NCBI GenBank assembly: GCA_003049485.1
Contig: PYST01000011.1
Location: 1 to 64,000, forward strand
Reading direction: 5' to 3'
Source of the DNA: Ophioceras dolichostomum
Lineage: Eukaryota; Ascomycota; Sordariomycetes; Magnaporthales; Ophioceraceae
Length of the DNA: 64,000 nucleotides
A program made the translations under genes and the position numbers. This document shows positions 11,232-22,081 of the stretch, piece after piece; the stretch's first letter is position 1; every line of letters starts with the position of its first letter. The notes beneath the pieces were generated by a model. The model worked only from the letters and a program-made list of their open reading frames with translations, did not search any database and was not told the DNA's origin.

Positions 11232-11940
11232 TTCGCCACTTCAATTCATAGAAAGGAGGCAAGCCCAAGGTCGGTCAAGCCCAGAGTCTCCCAGAAGACT
11301 CTCTCAACCTTCCAGTAACAGCAACTCACTCGTAAGTGTAAGTATGATACCTTCTTCCTACTTGAATACTCTGCCCTTGCCTGGAACCTGGTATACTATT
11401 CCTGTGTTGACAACTGAATCACCGCTAGAAACCCAAACGCCTAAGCTCTCAACTACGAGGCTCCTTCTTTAAGATGAAGCACGCCAAAGTCCTCTTGCCG
11501 TTGTTGGGAGTCCGATCGACTCCTCTGCGGATGTCGAGTCCTCAAGGAGAGAAGCTGGGTCGCGGATATCATTTCGCGTGCCGATGCCGCCGCGGAGGCT
11601 GCTTCCGGCTAGCTGGCCAAGCGGCAGAATAGTAAGGCGGGCACAGGGACTGGACGGCGGCTGCTGCTTCAGAAGCCGAGGACGGCCATAGTCAGCCGAC
11701 GGAGGAGTGAAGTGAGGAGTCGACCGGGTTATGGTGGTCTGCTTGAGTTATCTTCGGAGGCATACGCCGCGTGGAAGGTGGAACGGGGAATATTGCAAAG
11801 CAGGTGATGTTCGGTCTTTTAAGAAGTTGGCTTGATCATGATGGTGTGCTTTTTCTGGCATAGTGTGATTCTACTCACCGGTCTGCCCTCTTTACGAGTT
11901 ACAATCTCCATGTTACTCACGTTTCGTGTTGAACCACGGT
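11232..11940. other. Gene-poor interval after the gap
   Basis: No supportable gene. Short open stretches are interrupted by stops. An Ala/Arg-rich stretch near 11500-11700 could be a decayed mobile-element fragment, but I cannot identify a family. Confidence 0.3.
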
Positions 11941-12065
11941 TGGGTGCACTTCCGTGCACCCACGTGGAGGAGTTGCCTCAGTCACCAAGGCAGCCCCCTC
12001 GACAGACCTTAGGTCACGTGGGCCCCTTGGAATCGCTTACAAAAGCGATTCCTCCGACTCACGTG
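11941..12065. repeat. Hairpin cluster with three CACGTG palindromes
   Basis: Seen directly: a perfect 9-bp stem with a 4-base loop at 11941-11962 (TGGGTGCAC, loop TTCC, GTGCACCCA). An 8-bp inverted repeat, CCCACGTG at 11959-11966 and CACGTGGG at 12015-12022, encloses an imperfect hairpin. A second perfect hairpin has a 10-bp stem and 4-base loop at 12029-12052 (GGAATCGCTT, loop ACAA, AAGCGATTCC). CACGTG occurs at 11961, 12015 and 12060. What this does is unknown; possibilities are a small transposon end, an E-box regulatory array or a structured transcript. Confidence 0.6.
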
Positions 12066-13244
12066 TAGACTAGCTTTACTCTTCCCTGTACATCATCAGA
12101 ATCAACAGATTGGTTTACCACGCGCGTGTTTGCTTTTTCCCCTTGAAGCCCAACCAACATTTCGAATGTTATCTTTGCCTCCGCTGGAACTCGTCCAGCT
12201 ACGCGTCATCGGGCTATTCGATCCATTGCCCGCCGGCAACTCTAGGGACCATGCCTGCTTGCCACATAGCAAACGGCACCCCTACATAGTCTTCGCCTGG
12301 ACTGGCAATCGAGTAGATTCCAGTGATCCCTCATTGTCCTCATACTTTTCCGAGTGGCGCTACTACTTTCACGGGCTCGGCGAGGCGATGGGGCGTTTCT
12401 ATCAGTCTAGCTATAGACGCGTTGAATACACGCCGCATGCGCCACACGCGTCAACAGAGTGGACTCTCCATGTTTGATCTACAGCACTCTTTCCCGGTTC
12501 TGTTCTTCGAAATCTTGACCTTCGGCTGGCGGGCCGAGCAGCCCCTTAATCCTGGGGCTGGCAACGGCATGGCCAGAGCTAGGCCTGTCAGACGACTTTG
12601 GACTGCGCCTCCGGGCCTTCCGAAGTGCGAAATGGAGTTTAGAATCGGAACCTGGATTAGGAGTTTATTGTCGCCTTTGTGACCCTGGATGGTGTTGAGA
12701 AGAAGAGTCTGGAGTCTCCCCCTGGCGAGGAATGCCTCCTTTTCAATGACTTCCTTCGTACTTAGTCTAGTCGGAGGGAGTAGTAAGCGCTAAGCTTGTG
12801 AGAATAATGGAAAAAATCATGCGGTGTTCGCGGTGCCGAATCCACCGGACCTGCCGGACAGGCCTAAATAGGATGTTGACGGATGCGGGACCCCCTGGAT
12901 TTTGTTGGCCGGTGACCCGAGATTTGCTTTTAGGAGCTTCTAGGGTGATTCTACAGGTGCCGAGTGACCTCGAAGAAGCGGCGCATGCCTCCCTGGAACA
13001 TAAGAGTGGGCGACTGCATCGATCCGAAGTGCTGGGTAGGAGCGAGGCTGTGCCGTCGGTACCACGGTTGAGTTTTTGCAGGGAACCACGGGATTATGCC
13101 GAAGGCCAATAAGAGCTTTGCATGATTATTCCACGCCTTCGACGCCTTCGATGCCCTTTCGAATTTTCATGGGACCTATGATTCGCCTTGTCACTGCGCC
13201 GTGGATGTGGTAAAAAATAGCCGGTCTTAACTTAAGGGAGTTTG
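12066..13244. other. Gene-poor interval upstream of the M43 protease
   Basis: No gene I can support. Frames at 12130-12682 and 12798-13112 are short, unsplit and lack signatures. The last 150 bases form the protease promoter. Confidence 0.35.
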
Positions 13245-13252
13245 TATAAAAG
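13245..13252 (+). promoter_or_regulatory. TATA box of the M43 protease gene
   Basis: TATAAAAG lies about 90 bases upstream of the protease ATG, at normal fungal spacing for a short leader. Confidence 0.65.
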
Positions 13253-13338
13253 GTCAATCACGTCTGCTGATAGATGATAGATCGATCACCCCAACCACAC
13301 GAGCTTCCCGACCATCGCGCTCTGTATCAGTCACCAGA

Positions 13339-14296
13339 ATGCTTCTCTTTAAGTCTATCCTCCTGCCTCTGGCAGCAGTTCCCGCTGCTTTGGGACATGC
13401 CCTTCAGCGAGACCTGAGCTGGCTCAACAACGTTTGTGGCACGTCGGCGGCCGGGATCTCGAAGAAGTCCGTGCAAGATAGTGCTATGTTCCTGGAGGAG
13501 TACCGACGCAGTGGCAACTTCACGAAACGGCAAACGCAGGGGCTCACGATCCCACTGCATGTGCACGTTATCGCGATGTCAGAGACCGAAGCTGATGGCT
13601 ACATCCCAGTAAGTATATGGCGGGGTGCAAAGAGAGAGAGGGAGACTCGTGGCACTGACCTTACTCTCATTACAGCAATCCAAAGTGAACGAGCAGGTTC
13701 AGGTGCTACAGAGCGGCTTCACAGGCACGGGGATCACCTTCAACCATGTCAACACCTACTACCACGTCGAGCCGTGGCTGGTGGACTATCCCATCGTCAA
13801 CGACCCCCAGGTCGACCAGCTCAAGGTGCAGTACCATGTGGGAGACTACCGGACGCTGAACCTCTGGATCGTCATCAATATGAGCGGGTCGGGCCTCTGC
13901 CCGCTGCCCCAGCAGAAGGCCGGCACGGCGGACTACGTCAAGCTGTCCGGGTGCGCGGTCAACACGAACTCGCTACCGGGCGGCTCGCACCCGGTCTTCA
14001 ACATGGGCATCTCCGCGGTGCACGAGGTGGGCCACTGGTTCGGCCTGTGGCACGTGTTCGAGGGCTACGACCTCGACGGCTGCCAGGGCGTCGGCGACGA
14101 GGTGTCCGACACGCCGGCCATGTTCGGGCCCTGGCCGTACTGCGACACCGAGGAGGACTCGTGCCCGGAGCTCGACGGCGTCGATCCGCTGTCCAACTAC
14201 ATGGGCTATACGTCGGACGCGTGCAGGAATAAGTTCACGACGGGGCAGGCGGAGCGGATGTTCATGATTTGGGACACGTATAAGGCCAACGCTTGA
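13339..14296 (+). CDS. Secreted M43 (pappalysin/MEP1-type) zinc metalloprotease
   Basis: A 296-residue extracellular metalloprotease of family M43B (metzincin clan). Exons are 13339-13608 and 13676-14296, joined in phase 0. Order: signal peptide about 1-19; propeptide to a Lys-Arg at about 58-59; catalytic domain to the C-terminus. The zinc motif is complete, HEVGHWFGLWH at 206-216, with His206, His210 and His216 as ligands and Glu207 as general base, followed by the family Gly and VFEGYDLDGC. The Met-turn Met266 lies in SNYMGYTSD. Paired cysteines in GLCPLP, SGCAVN, PYCDTEEDSCPE and DACRNK fit the disulphide-rich M43 fold. Related fungal secreted enzymes degrade host or substrate proteins, and some are implicated in pathogenicity; the role here is inferred. 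A TATA box and short leader support the start. Neighbouring genes are far away. Confidence 0.93.
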
Positions 14297-16742
14297 GGAG
14301 GGGATGATGGACTTGGCGCGGGGTGGTGGTGATGATGATTGATAGGAAGCTCGCGGCTGGAGCCGGATCGGCTTTTTGTGCCCGACCATCGATGCTGCGA
14401 GGTGATCGACGGCTTGACCTCCCCTCTAGCCGCTTCCCCGCGCTCTGATCATAGTTGCAGCTCTCAATCCATTTCGAGTTCTAGATCTCGTCGACATCCA
14501 TACTCGGAGACTCCTCGGAGAGCCTCTTCTGGAAAGAGGAAAGAAAGAGATGTGATGCTGGCAGCCACCGAGCTCGTGTTACGGGATGCCGACGGCGGCC
14601 CCCGGACTTCATCATCAACAATCTTGATGTCGTACCACTTGTGCAAAAATTTATGCTTAGCGTAGGGATACACTCATCCATCTCGCGATCTTCCGGAGGT
14701 ATACAAACGCAACTCCACGTCCGTGGTGGGCCGCGACAGCCGCTTCAGCATTCAACACGCCGCAGTGAGGACAATACGACTGGACGGGGACAGCCTCAAC
14801 CCAGCGTCGTATCCTCAGCTCGCGCTACCGTCTGCATGGAAGGCTCACTGGCTGCATGGCGACGGGGCCCCATGCGGGATACTATTAAGGTACCAGACAT
14901 GATGTACCTCCCGAGGTACCTGGAAGATCCAGCCGCCAGTCGAGCTTGGTACCTACCCCACACGCCACGCACGAGATCATATATCACAAGACCCTTCCCC
15001 TTCGTCGCCGTCGGCCGAAGAGATCTGTCTCGTCGGGACGAACCAGCCGGCATGAATCACCGAAGACGTGATTGGGGATGTGGCGGGAGCAGGGGCAAAT
15101 TTTCTTCTTTCTCTCTTTTCCTCGGGGAGTTCTGTTCACCCCCACTCTCTCTCTCTCTCGCTAGGTGTGCTTATCTACGAGGTAGGTGATAGGTACGGGG
15201 GTTTCTTCTTGCCGCCATCTGGTACGTATGCGGAGAACTGATGTGTGTTGCGTGTGATGTAATCTACCGTTTGGGAACTCGATATCGCCCCGGCGCCCGA
15301 CTTGGTGGCTGGTAGCTTTGGTCACCGATCTGAGATGCTCATACCCAGGAGTTGCACTATCGGTGCTGATGATCAACTCTCGTAAATCGGCGGTCTGTAG
15401 GGAAGTCAGTTGGCTTCCTTCGGTTGCCCATCCCTTTCGTGGCCGATAATCGAGCTCACCGATGAGGGGTTGCCTCGAATTGTACGTAACAATTTCTGTT
15501 CGTCGTGTCGGAGATCAGCGGCAGTTTTACGTGAATGTGGTGAATGGTGGTGACTGAATTCCGTTTAGTCGAGATATTACCACAGCGTTCTCCACAGATA
15601 TTTTTGGTGGGTTGGTGGTCATCCAGCGCTGGAGCCAGCCCATGCAACGCTGACCCCGATCCCAAACAGGGTTTAAAGTGCCCAACCGTAGGCCGTTCCA
15701 GGAAGGACTTCCCGAGCCTTCGATGCCACCTGATGCAATGCGGGGGAGGATGTGCTGTGCCAAAGGGCTCGGATGGGCCCTACCATCCACGTCATATTAC
15801 CACGCTGCAGGCAGACGCTGCAGGCAGTGGGAGGCGAAAACAAGAAATCTTTGCCTCCACAGCCCGCGTGGGCGTCAGGCGGTGTTCTCGACGTTCTAGA
15901 CACTCTAGTCGGCTGGCCCTTCCGGATTAGGCTAAGCTGCGAGCCTATCTCCAATTATCTCCCCCAAAACCCTCGAAATCTTAGAGCTTTTATTCCATGT
16001 GGCGGCACCAAGTGGATTCTCGACGGGCGCTTCTGCGTTCTGCGACGCAAGGCCAACCCGGGGCGCTGTGCCCGGACCGGACCGGGGTAGGTTTCTTTTA
16101 TGTTTCTTGAATGTCGCTTTCCTCATTGCTTCTCTGCGTCTTGGCTTGCTTTGCTCCCTTGGTGCCCCTTCCTTTTTGGGCAAGACCGATCTCGGGGCTT
16201 TCCCGGAATGTCCAACGGTGCGCGGCTCACACCGGCCTTGCGCTGGAGATAAGAGCGAGCAAAGAATACGGAACGCCTCAAAACGAGGCGATCATAGGCT
16301 TTCGAGTAGACTTGCCTAATCGGTCGCGATACGTCCCCGGGCCCGTTCTCGTCGAAAGCTGGTAGCGATGATCATGGCGGCAGTGCTCTCCATCCCCTCT
16401 CTATGGCTCCGTATCGATCGGGCGGGGTTGAGATGCCGAGTTGATTCAGACTCTCTCCCGTGTGGAGCCTCCCCGACGGCGAGTCGCTCCTGGGCGATAT
16501 CTGTTGCTTTGGATAGTGTCCGAGTTATTCTTAAGCTGGCCTTGGTGAAAGTCTTCGTGGTATAAATACCTAGCCTACCCGCCTACCCTCCCGGCCTTTT
16601 TTTTCAACATCCATTCCTTCATCACAAAATCATTAGTCAAGCATCCCCATCATCCCTCCCTTCGAGTCCGCCCAACCCAACACTCCCACCACCGATCCCA
16701 ATACTCGATACCCAAGACACACACAGCTACACAGATCACAAT
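14297..16742. other. Gene-poor interval upstream of the GABA transaminase gene
   Basis: About 2.4 kb without a supportable gene. It contains a CT microsatellite at about 15140-15162. The 150 bases before 16743 are rich in C and A, as in a fungal leader. Open frames near 14796, 15544 and 15673 lack any signature. Confidence 0.4.
16561..16568 (+). promoter_or_regulatory. TATA box of the GABA transaminase gene
   Basis: TATAAATA about 175 bases upstream of the ATG, followed by a pyrimidine-rich leader. Confidence 0.6.
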
Positions 16743-18567
16743 ATGCCGGCCGTTATCATCAACTCGGCTGAGGTGCCTGGGCCTCTATCCAAGGCCAGCG
16801 CGAAGAAGCTCGACAACGTCTTCGACGCCCGTCACATCCACTTCGTCGTCGACTATGCCAAGAGTCACGACAACTAGTACGTTATAGATCATCACATCAT
16901 TCCGCCCGAAAACAGTCTGCTGACGGGCCGCTTCCACTTTCTAGCATCGTTGACCTCGATGGCAACAAGTACCTGGATGTGTAAGTCGTACCCCCTGCCA
17001 AACGGAACGCGTTGGACTTCTCGTGCGATTGCTAACCTTTGGTCTCTGTGTAACCATCAGGTACTCCCAGATTGCTTCCGTACCGGTTGGCTACAACAAC
17101 AAGACCCTGATCGAGGCGGCCCAGTCGCCCGAGATGATCTGCGCCCTAACCAACCGGCCAGCCATCGGCAACTTCCCGCCGGCTTACTGGCACGACGTGC
17201 TGGCGGACGGTCTGCTGAGGGCCGCTCCGGAGGGTCTGGACAAGATCTTCACGGCGCAGTCGGGATCCGAGGCGAACGAGCTTGCATACAAGGCCGCTTT
17301 CATGCTGTGGAGGCGGCGGGAGCGCGGCGGCGCTGACTGGACGAGCGAGGAGATCGCCTCGTGCCTGAACAACGCCAAGCCGGGCTCCCCCGACCTCGCC
17401 ATCCTCAGCTTCCGCAACTCGTTCCATGGCCGTGGCTTTGGCAGTTTGTCCACCACCCGTTCGAAGGCCATCCACAAGCTCGATATCCCCTCTTTCAACT
17501 GGCCTCAGGCCCACTTCCCCGCTCTCAAGTACCCCCTTGAGGAGTATGCCGCCGAGAACAAGGCTGAGGAGGAGAAGTGCCTGAAGGAGGTGGAGGATTT
17601 GATCACCTCATGGTTAGTGGTTTTCCCCTGCTATCCCCTGACTGCGTTGGTTTATTCTGACATGGCGGTTTTTCTTTCTCCTGAATAAAGGCACTGCCCC
17701 GTGGCTGGGCTCATCGTCGAGCCGATCCAGAGCGAGGGTGGTGACAACCACGCCTCCCCCGCATTCTTCCAGGGACTGCGGGACATCACCAAGAAGCACA
17801 GTGTGATGATGATCGCCGACGAGGTCCAGACTGGTTTTGGCGCCACCGGGAAGTTCTGGGGCCACTCGCACTGGAACCTGACCAGCCCCCCAGACATGGT
17901 CACCTTCTCCAAGAAGGCCCAGACTGCCGGCTACTTCTTCGGCAACCCTGACCTGGTTCCAGACAAGGCGTACAGGCAGTTTAACACCTGGATCGGCGAC
18001 CCAGCGCGCGTCATTGTCTGCAGGGCTGTCATCAAGGAGATCCTGGACAACCACCTGGTCGAGCAATGCGTGAGTTCCGTCTATCCGTCCGTCCCTACAA
18101 CCCTTCAAAGAATATGCTGACTGAGGCAATCTGTCTATTAGGAACGCGTTGGCAAAGTCCTCTACTCGGAGCTGGAGAAGCTGGCGGAGAAGTACCCGGA
18201 GTACATCAAGAACCTCCGTGGCAAGGGCCAGGGGTGAGCACCAGACCCACATTATCCGAGCAAGTCATTACGAACCTTAGACCGACTGACTGACCGAATT
18301 CCAGAACCTTCATCGCCTTCGACACTCAGGACGCCGCCGGATTCACCCGGGCGATCAAGCTGCTCGGCGTCAACATGGGCACGTGCGGCCAGAACACGGT
18401 CCGCCTCCGGCCTATGCTGGTCTTTGAGGAGAAGCACAGTACGTCTTTCCCATCTCCCCTCGCACGAGAAACGGAAATTGATGCAATGCGATACTAACAC
18501 TGTGGTGTCTGTGTTTCTAGTTCCGGTCCTCATCAACGCCATGGAGAGAGTTTTGGAGTCTCTGTAA
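16743..18567 (+). CDS. gatA: 4-aminobutyrate aminotransferase (GABA transaminase)
   Basis: PLP-dependent class III aminotransferase that moves the amino group of GABA to 2-oxoglutarate, giving succinate semialdehyde and glutamate: the first step of GABA use through the GABA shunt. Seven exons: 16743-16876, 16945-16980, 17061-17612, 17691-18069, 18142-18233, 18305-18438 and 18521-18567; 457 residues. Exon 2 is only 36 bases, and all junctions preserve frame. Signatures in order: DGNKYLDVYSQIASVPVGYNN, GSEANELAYKAAF (cofactor phosphate region), RNSFHGRGFGSLSTTRSK, EPIQSEGGDNHAS, ADEVQTGFGATGKFW (cofactor ring-binding Asp) and VTFSKKAQTAGYFF, carrying the Schiff-base Lys. The spacing matches yeast Uga1. 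No mitochondrial presequence is apparent, consistent with a cytosolic enzyme. The gene name follows the Aspergillus GABA transaminase. Confidence 0.95.
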
Positions 18568-20301
18568 ATGGGCGTGATTCGGCCCGTGTTGGCTTGTAAT
18601 CAGGGGTTGACTAGGGGTTGATCAGGGGCCGCTTATGATAGGTGATGCTCGATATTTTCCCACCTCAAGGTACTACACTGCTACTACAACTACTTCGGAT
18701 GGCGTTCTACGGTTGATACGATCAAGTGTTATAACTTACGACGATAAACTTTTATGCCGTTGATAATAAACTATAGTACAAAGACAACTGCTACCGTCCG
18801 CTCCAAGACTGCCTTGACTTTCACCCCCTGTCTCTCGTCCAGTGATACTGGCCACTGAACCTCAGCACTACAACTTCCTCTTAAGTGGCTGGCTGGGCAA
18901 AGGTCCGAGGAGATGTTGTACGACGTCGCACACCATCCAGTGAGAATCAAGGGCTCTATCGGTTCGGGGTACCAATTATGTCCCGAACTTATTAGACCAA
19001 TAAATGCGATGCCGATTCGCAATCGCCCATCAACATTATGCGTCCCTCCCTGGCACGACACCGGCAAGGCGGACCTGGCAACCAAGCTTCAGTGGTGGAG
19101 TGCGGGGCTCTCCGGTCTCGGGGTCGGCTGACTGCACGGGAAGTTTGCTGCTGTTCAACACCCACAGAGCGAGCTTGCTGCTCCAGGAATTCGGATGCAC
19201 TTGCCCAGAATTGCTTAGCACAGACCTTTTCCTCTCCAGCCTCCCCCACGCCCAGCTTTCCAGACATGCACATGCCAATCGTCGATGCCTTCAGGACAAC
19301 AACTCTTTCCAAAACCGTCTGTCGAATACGACGCCTGCCTTGGAATGGGGGGGAAGCAAACAAAAATGTAGTGTAACGGCAGAAGACGCAAGATAAGCCT
19401 GCTTCCCTCCAATGGCGACGAGCGACCACGTTTCTTTTCTTCGTGTGGTCGGTCGGCACTACATACCTGAGATGGAACGGTTACTTTTTCTGGCGACATG
19501 CCGCTGTCGTGGAAGGAGGGTGAGATGCTTATTAGGCGAGGGAGGAGAACAACAAAGATATGAAGCAAGCAGTTTCCTGTTGTCGAAGCGCCCGAGAGCG
19601 AGCGACGGCCACGGCTCATCGTCTACCTCGCAACCTACGATGACGCACGTCGTATTGGATGCCCGAAACTGACCCAGCGAGAGCCTCATACAAAGCGATA
19701 TATCAAATCCTCTGCACGGCGACGACCGTCTGCCGCTCGTAGCCGAACGGGGCTAACGGGCGGGAAGAGTTGTTAGCGTACCTCGACACAGAGAACTCCG
19801 GAACCGCCAATCATCAATCATCATTATCAATAAAATTCATCTTTTACTAGTTCGTGACTTTGACAACTACACTAAAGCCAGCCATAAATTTCTTTCTCTC
19901 CACTTTATACAAAGGGGAAGACTTGATCTATGTAATCTCAGCCTACACATTTCGGGGCCGGAGACCCCTATTGTGGGGCCGGCGCCGACCGGGATCCGGG
20001 CGTGGAAACCCTTTGCTCTTTCACCCCGTTGCCTTTCAACTCAAGGTCTTTGTTCACGGACACAACAGTGGCGTTGTGGTCGGCTCTTTGTCTTCGACCG
20101 GGTGTCCTTTCCCTATTGTTCTCTGTGTTCGGCGGTGGCCGATCTCTCCGACACTGTCACACTGGGAATATAAATAGCTGGACTACTCCCCTGATCTCTC
20201 GGTAACCACCCAGTCAGCTTTGATTACATCACAACGAGCCCCCGACATATGCACCATCCATTCCCTGTCGTTGTGGCACTGTTTTCTCCCGAAGTTTGAT
20301 C
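18568..20301. other. Intergenic region
   Basis: No gene supported. Several frames near 18992-19619 overlap on opposite strands without conserved motifs. The last 150 bases hold the promoter of the small gene that follows. Confidence 0.4.
20169..20176 (+). promoter_or_regulatory. TATA box of the small unknown gene
   Basis: TATAAATA about 130 bases upstream of the ATG at 20302; its placement supports the reality of that gene. Confidence 0.5.
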
Positions 20302-20685
20302 ATGGCAGACACGCCGGCGTCTTTCCAGCCTGAGCAGGAGGAGGTGAGCACTGGCTACTGCTTCGAACTCGACCGCGCCTTCGTTCTCTGCGAAATGATC
20401 CTCGAGTACCTGACCATCCTTGGCGATAATGAGGCGAGAAGAGAGTTCGGTGCTTGGCACATCACCCAGATTAAACTAGCCATGGCCGAGCACGCGGCGG
20501 AGCATGCTGCCGCGCGTGCCGCCGAGCGTGCTTCTGGGTGCGTCGCGAACCGTGACGAGGCGGACGGCGGCCAACAGAACACAAAAGTACCGATCGAAAA
20601 GTTACGTCAACGGTGTGGAGAGGCGGTGCAATGGATGGATGCCAATTTTGAGTGCGAGGAGTCTGAGTTCGACTCCAAGTCCTGA
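20302..20685 (+). CDS. Small uncharacterised protein (127 aa)
   Basis: I do not recognise this gene. It is an uninterrupted frame for an acidic soluble protein with no signal peptide or membrane helix. The first half contains the helical segment FELDRAFVLCEMILEYLTIL. A strongly Ala/Glu-rich helix follows (AEHAAEHAAARAAERA), which could form a coiled coil. The C-terminus is acidic with one CEE motif. Support comes from a good TATA box and leader, an ATG in fair context, and third-position GC bias like that of neighbouring genes. Against it are the short length, lack of introns and lack of family. It may be lineage-specific or the remnant of a longer gene. It is followed by about 190 bases and then the convergent pmp3 gene. 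Confidence 0.5.
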   Translation: MADTPASFQPEQEEVSTGYCFELDRAFVLCEMILEYLTILGDNEARREFGAWHITQIKLAMAEHAAEHAAARAAERASGCVANRDEADGGQQNTKVPIEKLRQRCGEAVQWMDANFECEESEFDSKS

Positions 20686-20875
20686 TCGTCGTCGACAGCG
20701 AGTGTAAATTGGTCTAGATTGGGTGTTTGCGAGAATCAGGGGGCGGCCGTCGGCGAGGCCCTCAGTAGGCGATTTTCTCTAGCTTAATAAAACATAATTG
20801 GGTAACGCAGAACCGGGAAACGCAACAACCAATGAAGTCTCTCCTAGTGCACTAAATTGACCACGCCTCCTCTCC

Positions 20876-21272
20876 TCAATGCCGCTTCCTTGGCGCGGAG
20901 GGTTGCTTCGCGATGAGATACCAAGCGTCTAAGTGTTTGGGAGTACCAAGGCAGGTAGATCAGTCTATCGAATCTTCTAAATCCACAATTACCTACCCTG
21001 CTAGAGATCAGGTCCTGGATGAATGGAACGTCGTGGGGACTTACGAAGGATGCCCGGTATCCAGGCGAGGAGGCACAAAAGGAGGTTGATGACAAGGTCG
21101 AGGCCAATGCCCTTGATGAGGATGACGGGCAACGGAGGGAGGAAGACGGCGAGGATACCAAGGATTATGTCCGCCTGTAGGAAGGAAAGGCCGTCAGTCA
21201 AGGATCGGGACGAGGTACTCTAAGGGGTTTTTGTTCTTGGCATGCATGTGTGCGTACCACTGTCAGGGCCAT
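20876..21272 (-). CDS. pmp3: Plasma membrane proteolipid 3 (Pmp3/UPF0057)
   Basis: A 65-residue hydrophobic protein of the Pmp3/RCI2 family, which sits in the plasma membrane and affects membrane potential and salt tolerance. Three exons: 21272-21258 (only five codons, MALTV), 21174-21045 and 20928-20876. The spliced protein gives the diagnostic core ADIILGILAVFLPPLPV, then DLVINLLLCLLAWIPGIL, then HAWYLIAK, which lies across the second junction. Two membrane helices are evident. The C-terminus is basic (PSAPRKRH). The tiny first exon and the 116-base second intron make the gene easy to miss; unspliced frames give only fragments. The exon 3 acceptor was chosen because it alone restores the conserved HAWY segment in frame. 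Confidence 0.92.
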
Positions 21273-22081
21273 TGTGTGATGCGGTGATGCACGAAGCTTT
21301 GCCTGTAGGAGGTAGATATGTCTGAGGAGAACGATCTGTGTTCAGAATTTGGGAGAAGGGTAGAACTTTATCTTCCAGCTGTCTGTGGAGGGCACCGTCG
21401 TCTTCAAAAGTAATTGTTCAACCAACAGAAAGAAAAAAAAAGAAGAAGAAAAGAAAGATGAGCCTCCCAACCTTTGTTCCGTCAAACAATTGTTTTGCGA
21501 GTCGTTCGGTTTAGTTATATCACAGCGGCCCTCGAATTCAGGCCAGGTCAGGAGCCGGCGACGACGGCAGTTGGGGGATTGATGACGTCAAAAAGCCCAT
21601 TGCCGCGAAGTTCGTAAAAGGGGCCGTCCTTAGGAAGTGGCCCTCTGTCGCTTGCCGAATTGTCGGGCCACCAAGAGCATGAAAGAAGATCGCATTTCAT
21701 GGGCGCTTGCAAATAAAGATCAGAAAACAACACCGCCGGTGCTGGTTGGCGATACTAAATGAGGATTTCTGGCCCGGCCACCACCACCACCACACGCCGT
21801 AATGTTGGTAGCAAACAGGACCACAAATAGGATCATCGGCGAGGCACAACACAACGCCAACAAAATACCAGGGTGCCTATGAGCTCAAGGATCCTGTCCA
21901 TCTGCTAAAAGATAAAAAATCAAGTTCACTCCCGCTATTCACTCGACACTGACACCTCAGAGGGACGGTGGCCGTGGCTGCTCCGACCCGCTCTCGCTCG
22001 CTAGTCGTCCCCCCTCAACTCCCCATCCCTCGTCCCTCGTCCCCCGTCACCTCCCTCTATCTAGCCAAACACGTGCAGTCA
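21273..22081. promoter_or_regulatory. pmp3 upstream region and carbonic anhydrase 3' region
   Basis: Contains a purine-rich run at about 21427-21462 and a short CCA repeat near 21779-21795. No gene was recognised. Confidence 0.4.

Noticed and set aside
10903..11472. Plus-strand frame spanning the undetermined bases
   Set aside because: It reads through 47 N and a poly-G run, so the frame is an artefact. The WVPKEWVPKGW segment looked like repeated cores of a RiPP precursor but has only two partial repeats and no signal peptide.
18992..19619. Several overlapping frames between the GABA transaminase and the small gene
   Set aside because: They occupy all frames about equally and show no consistent coding bias.
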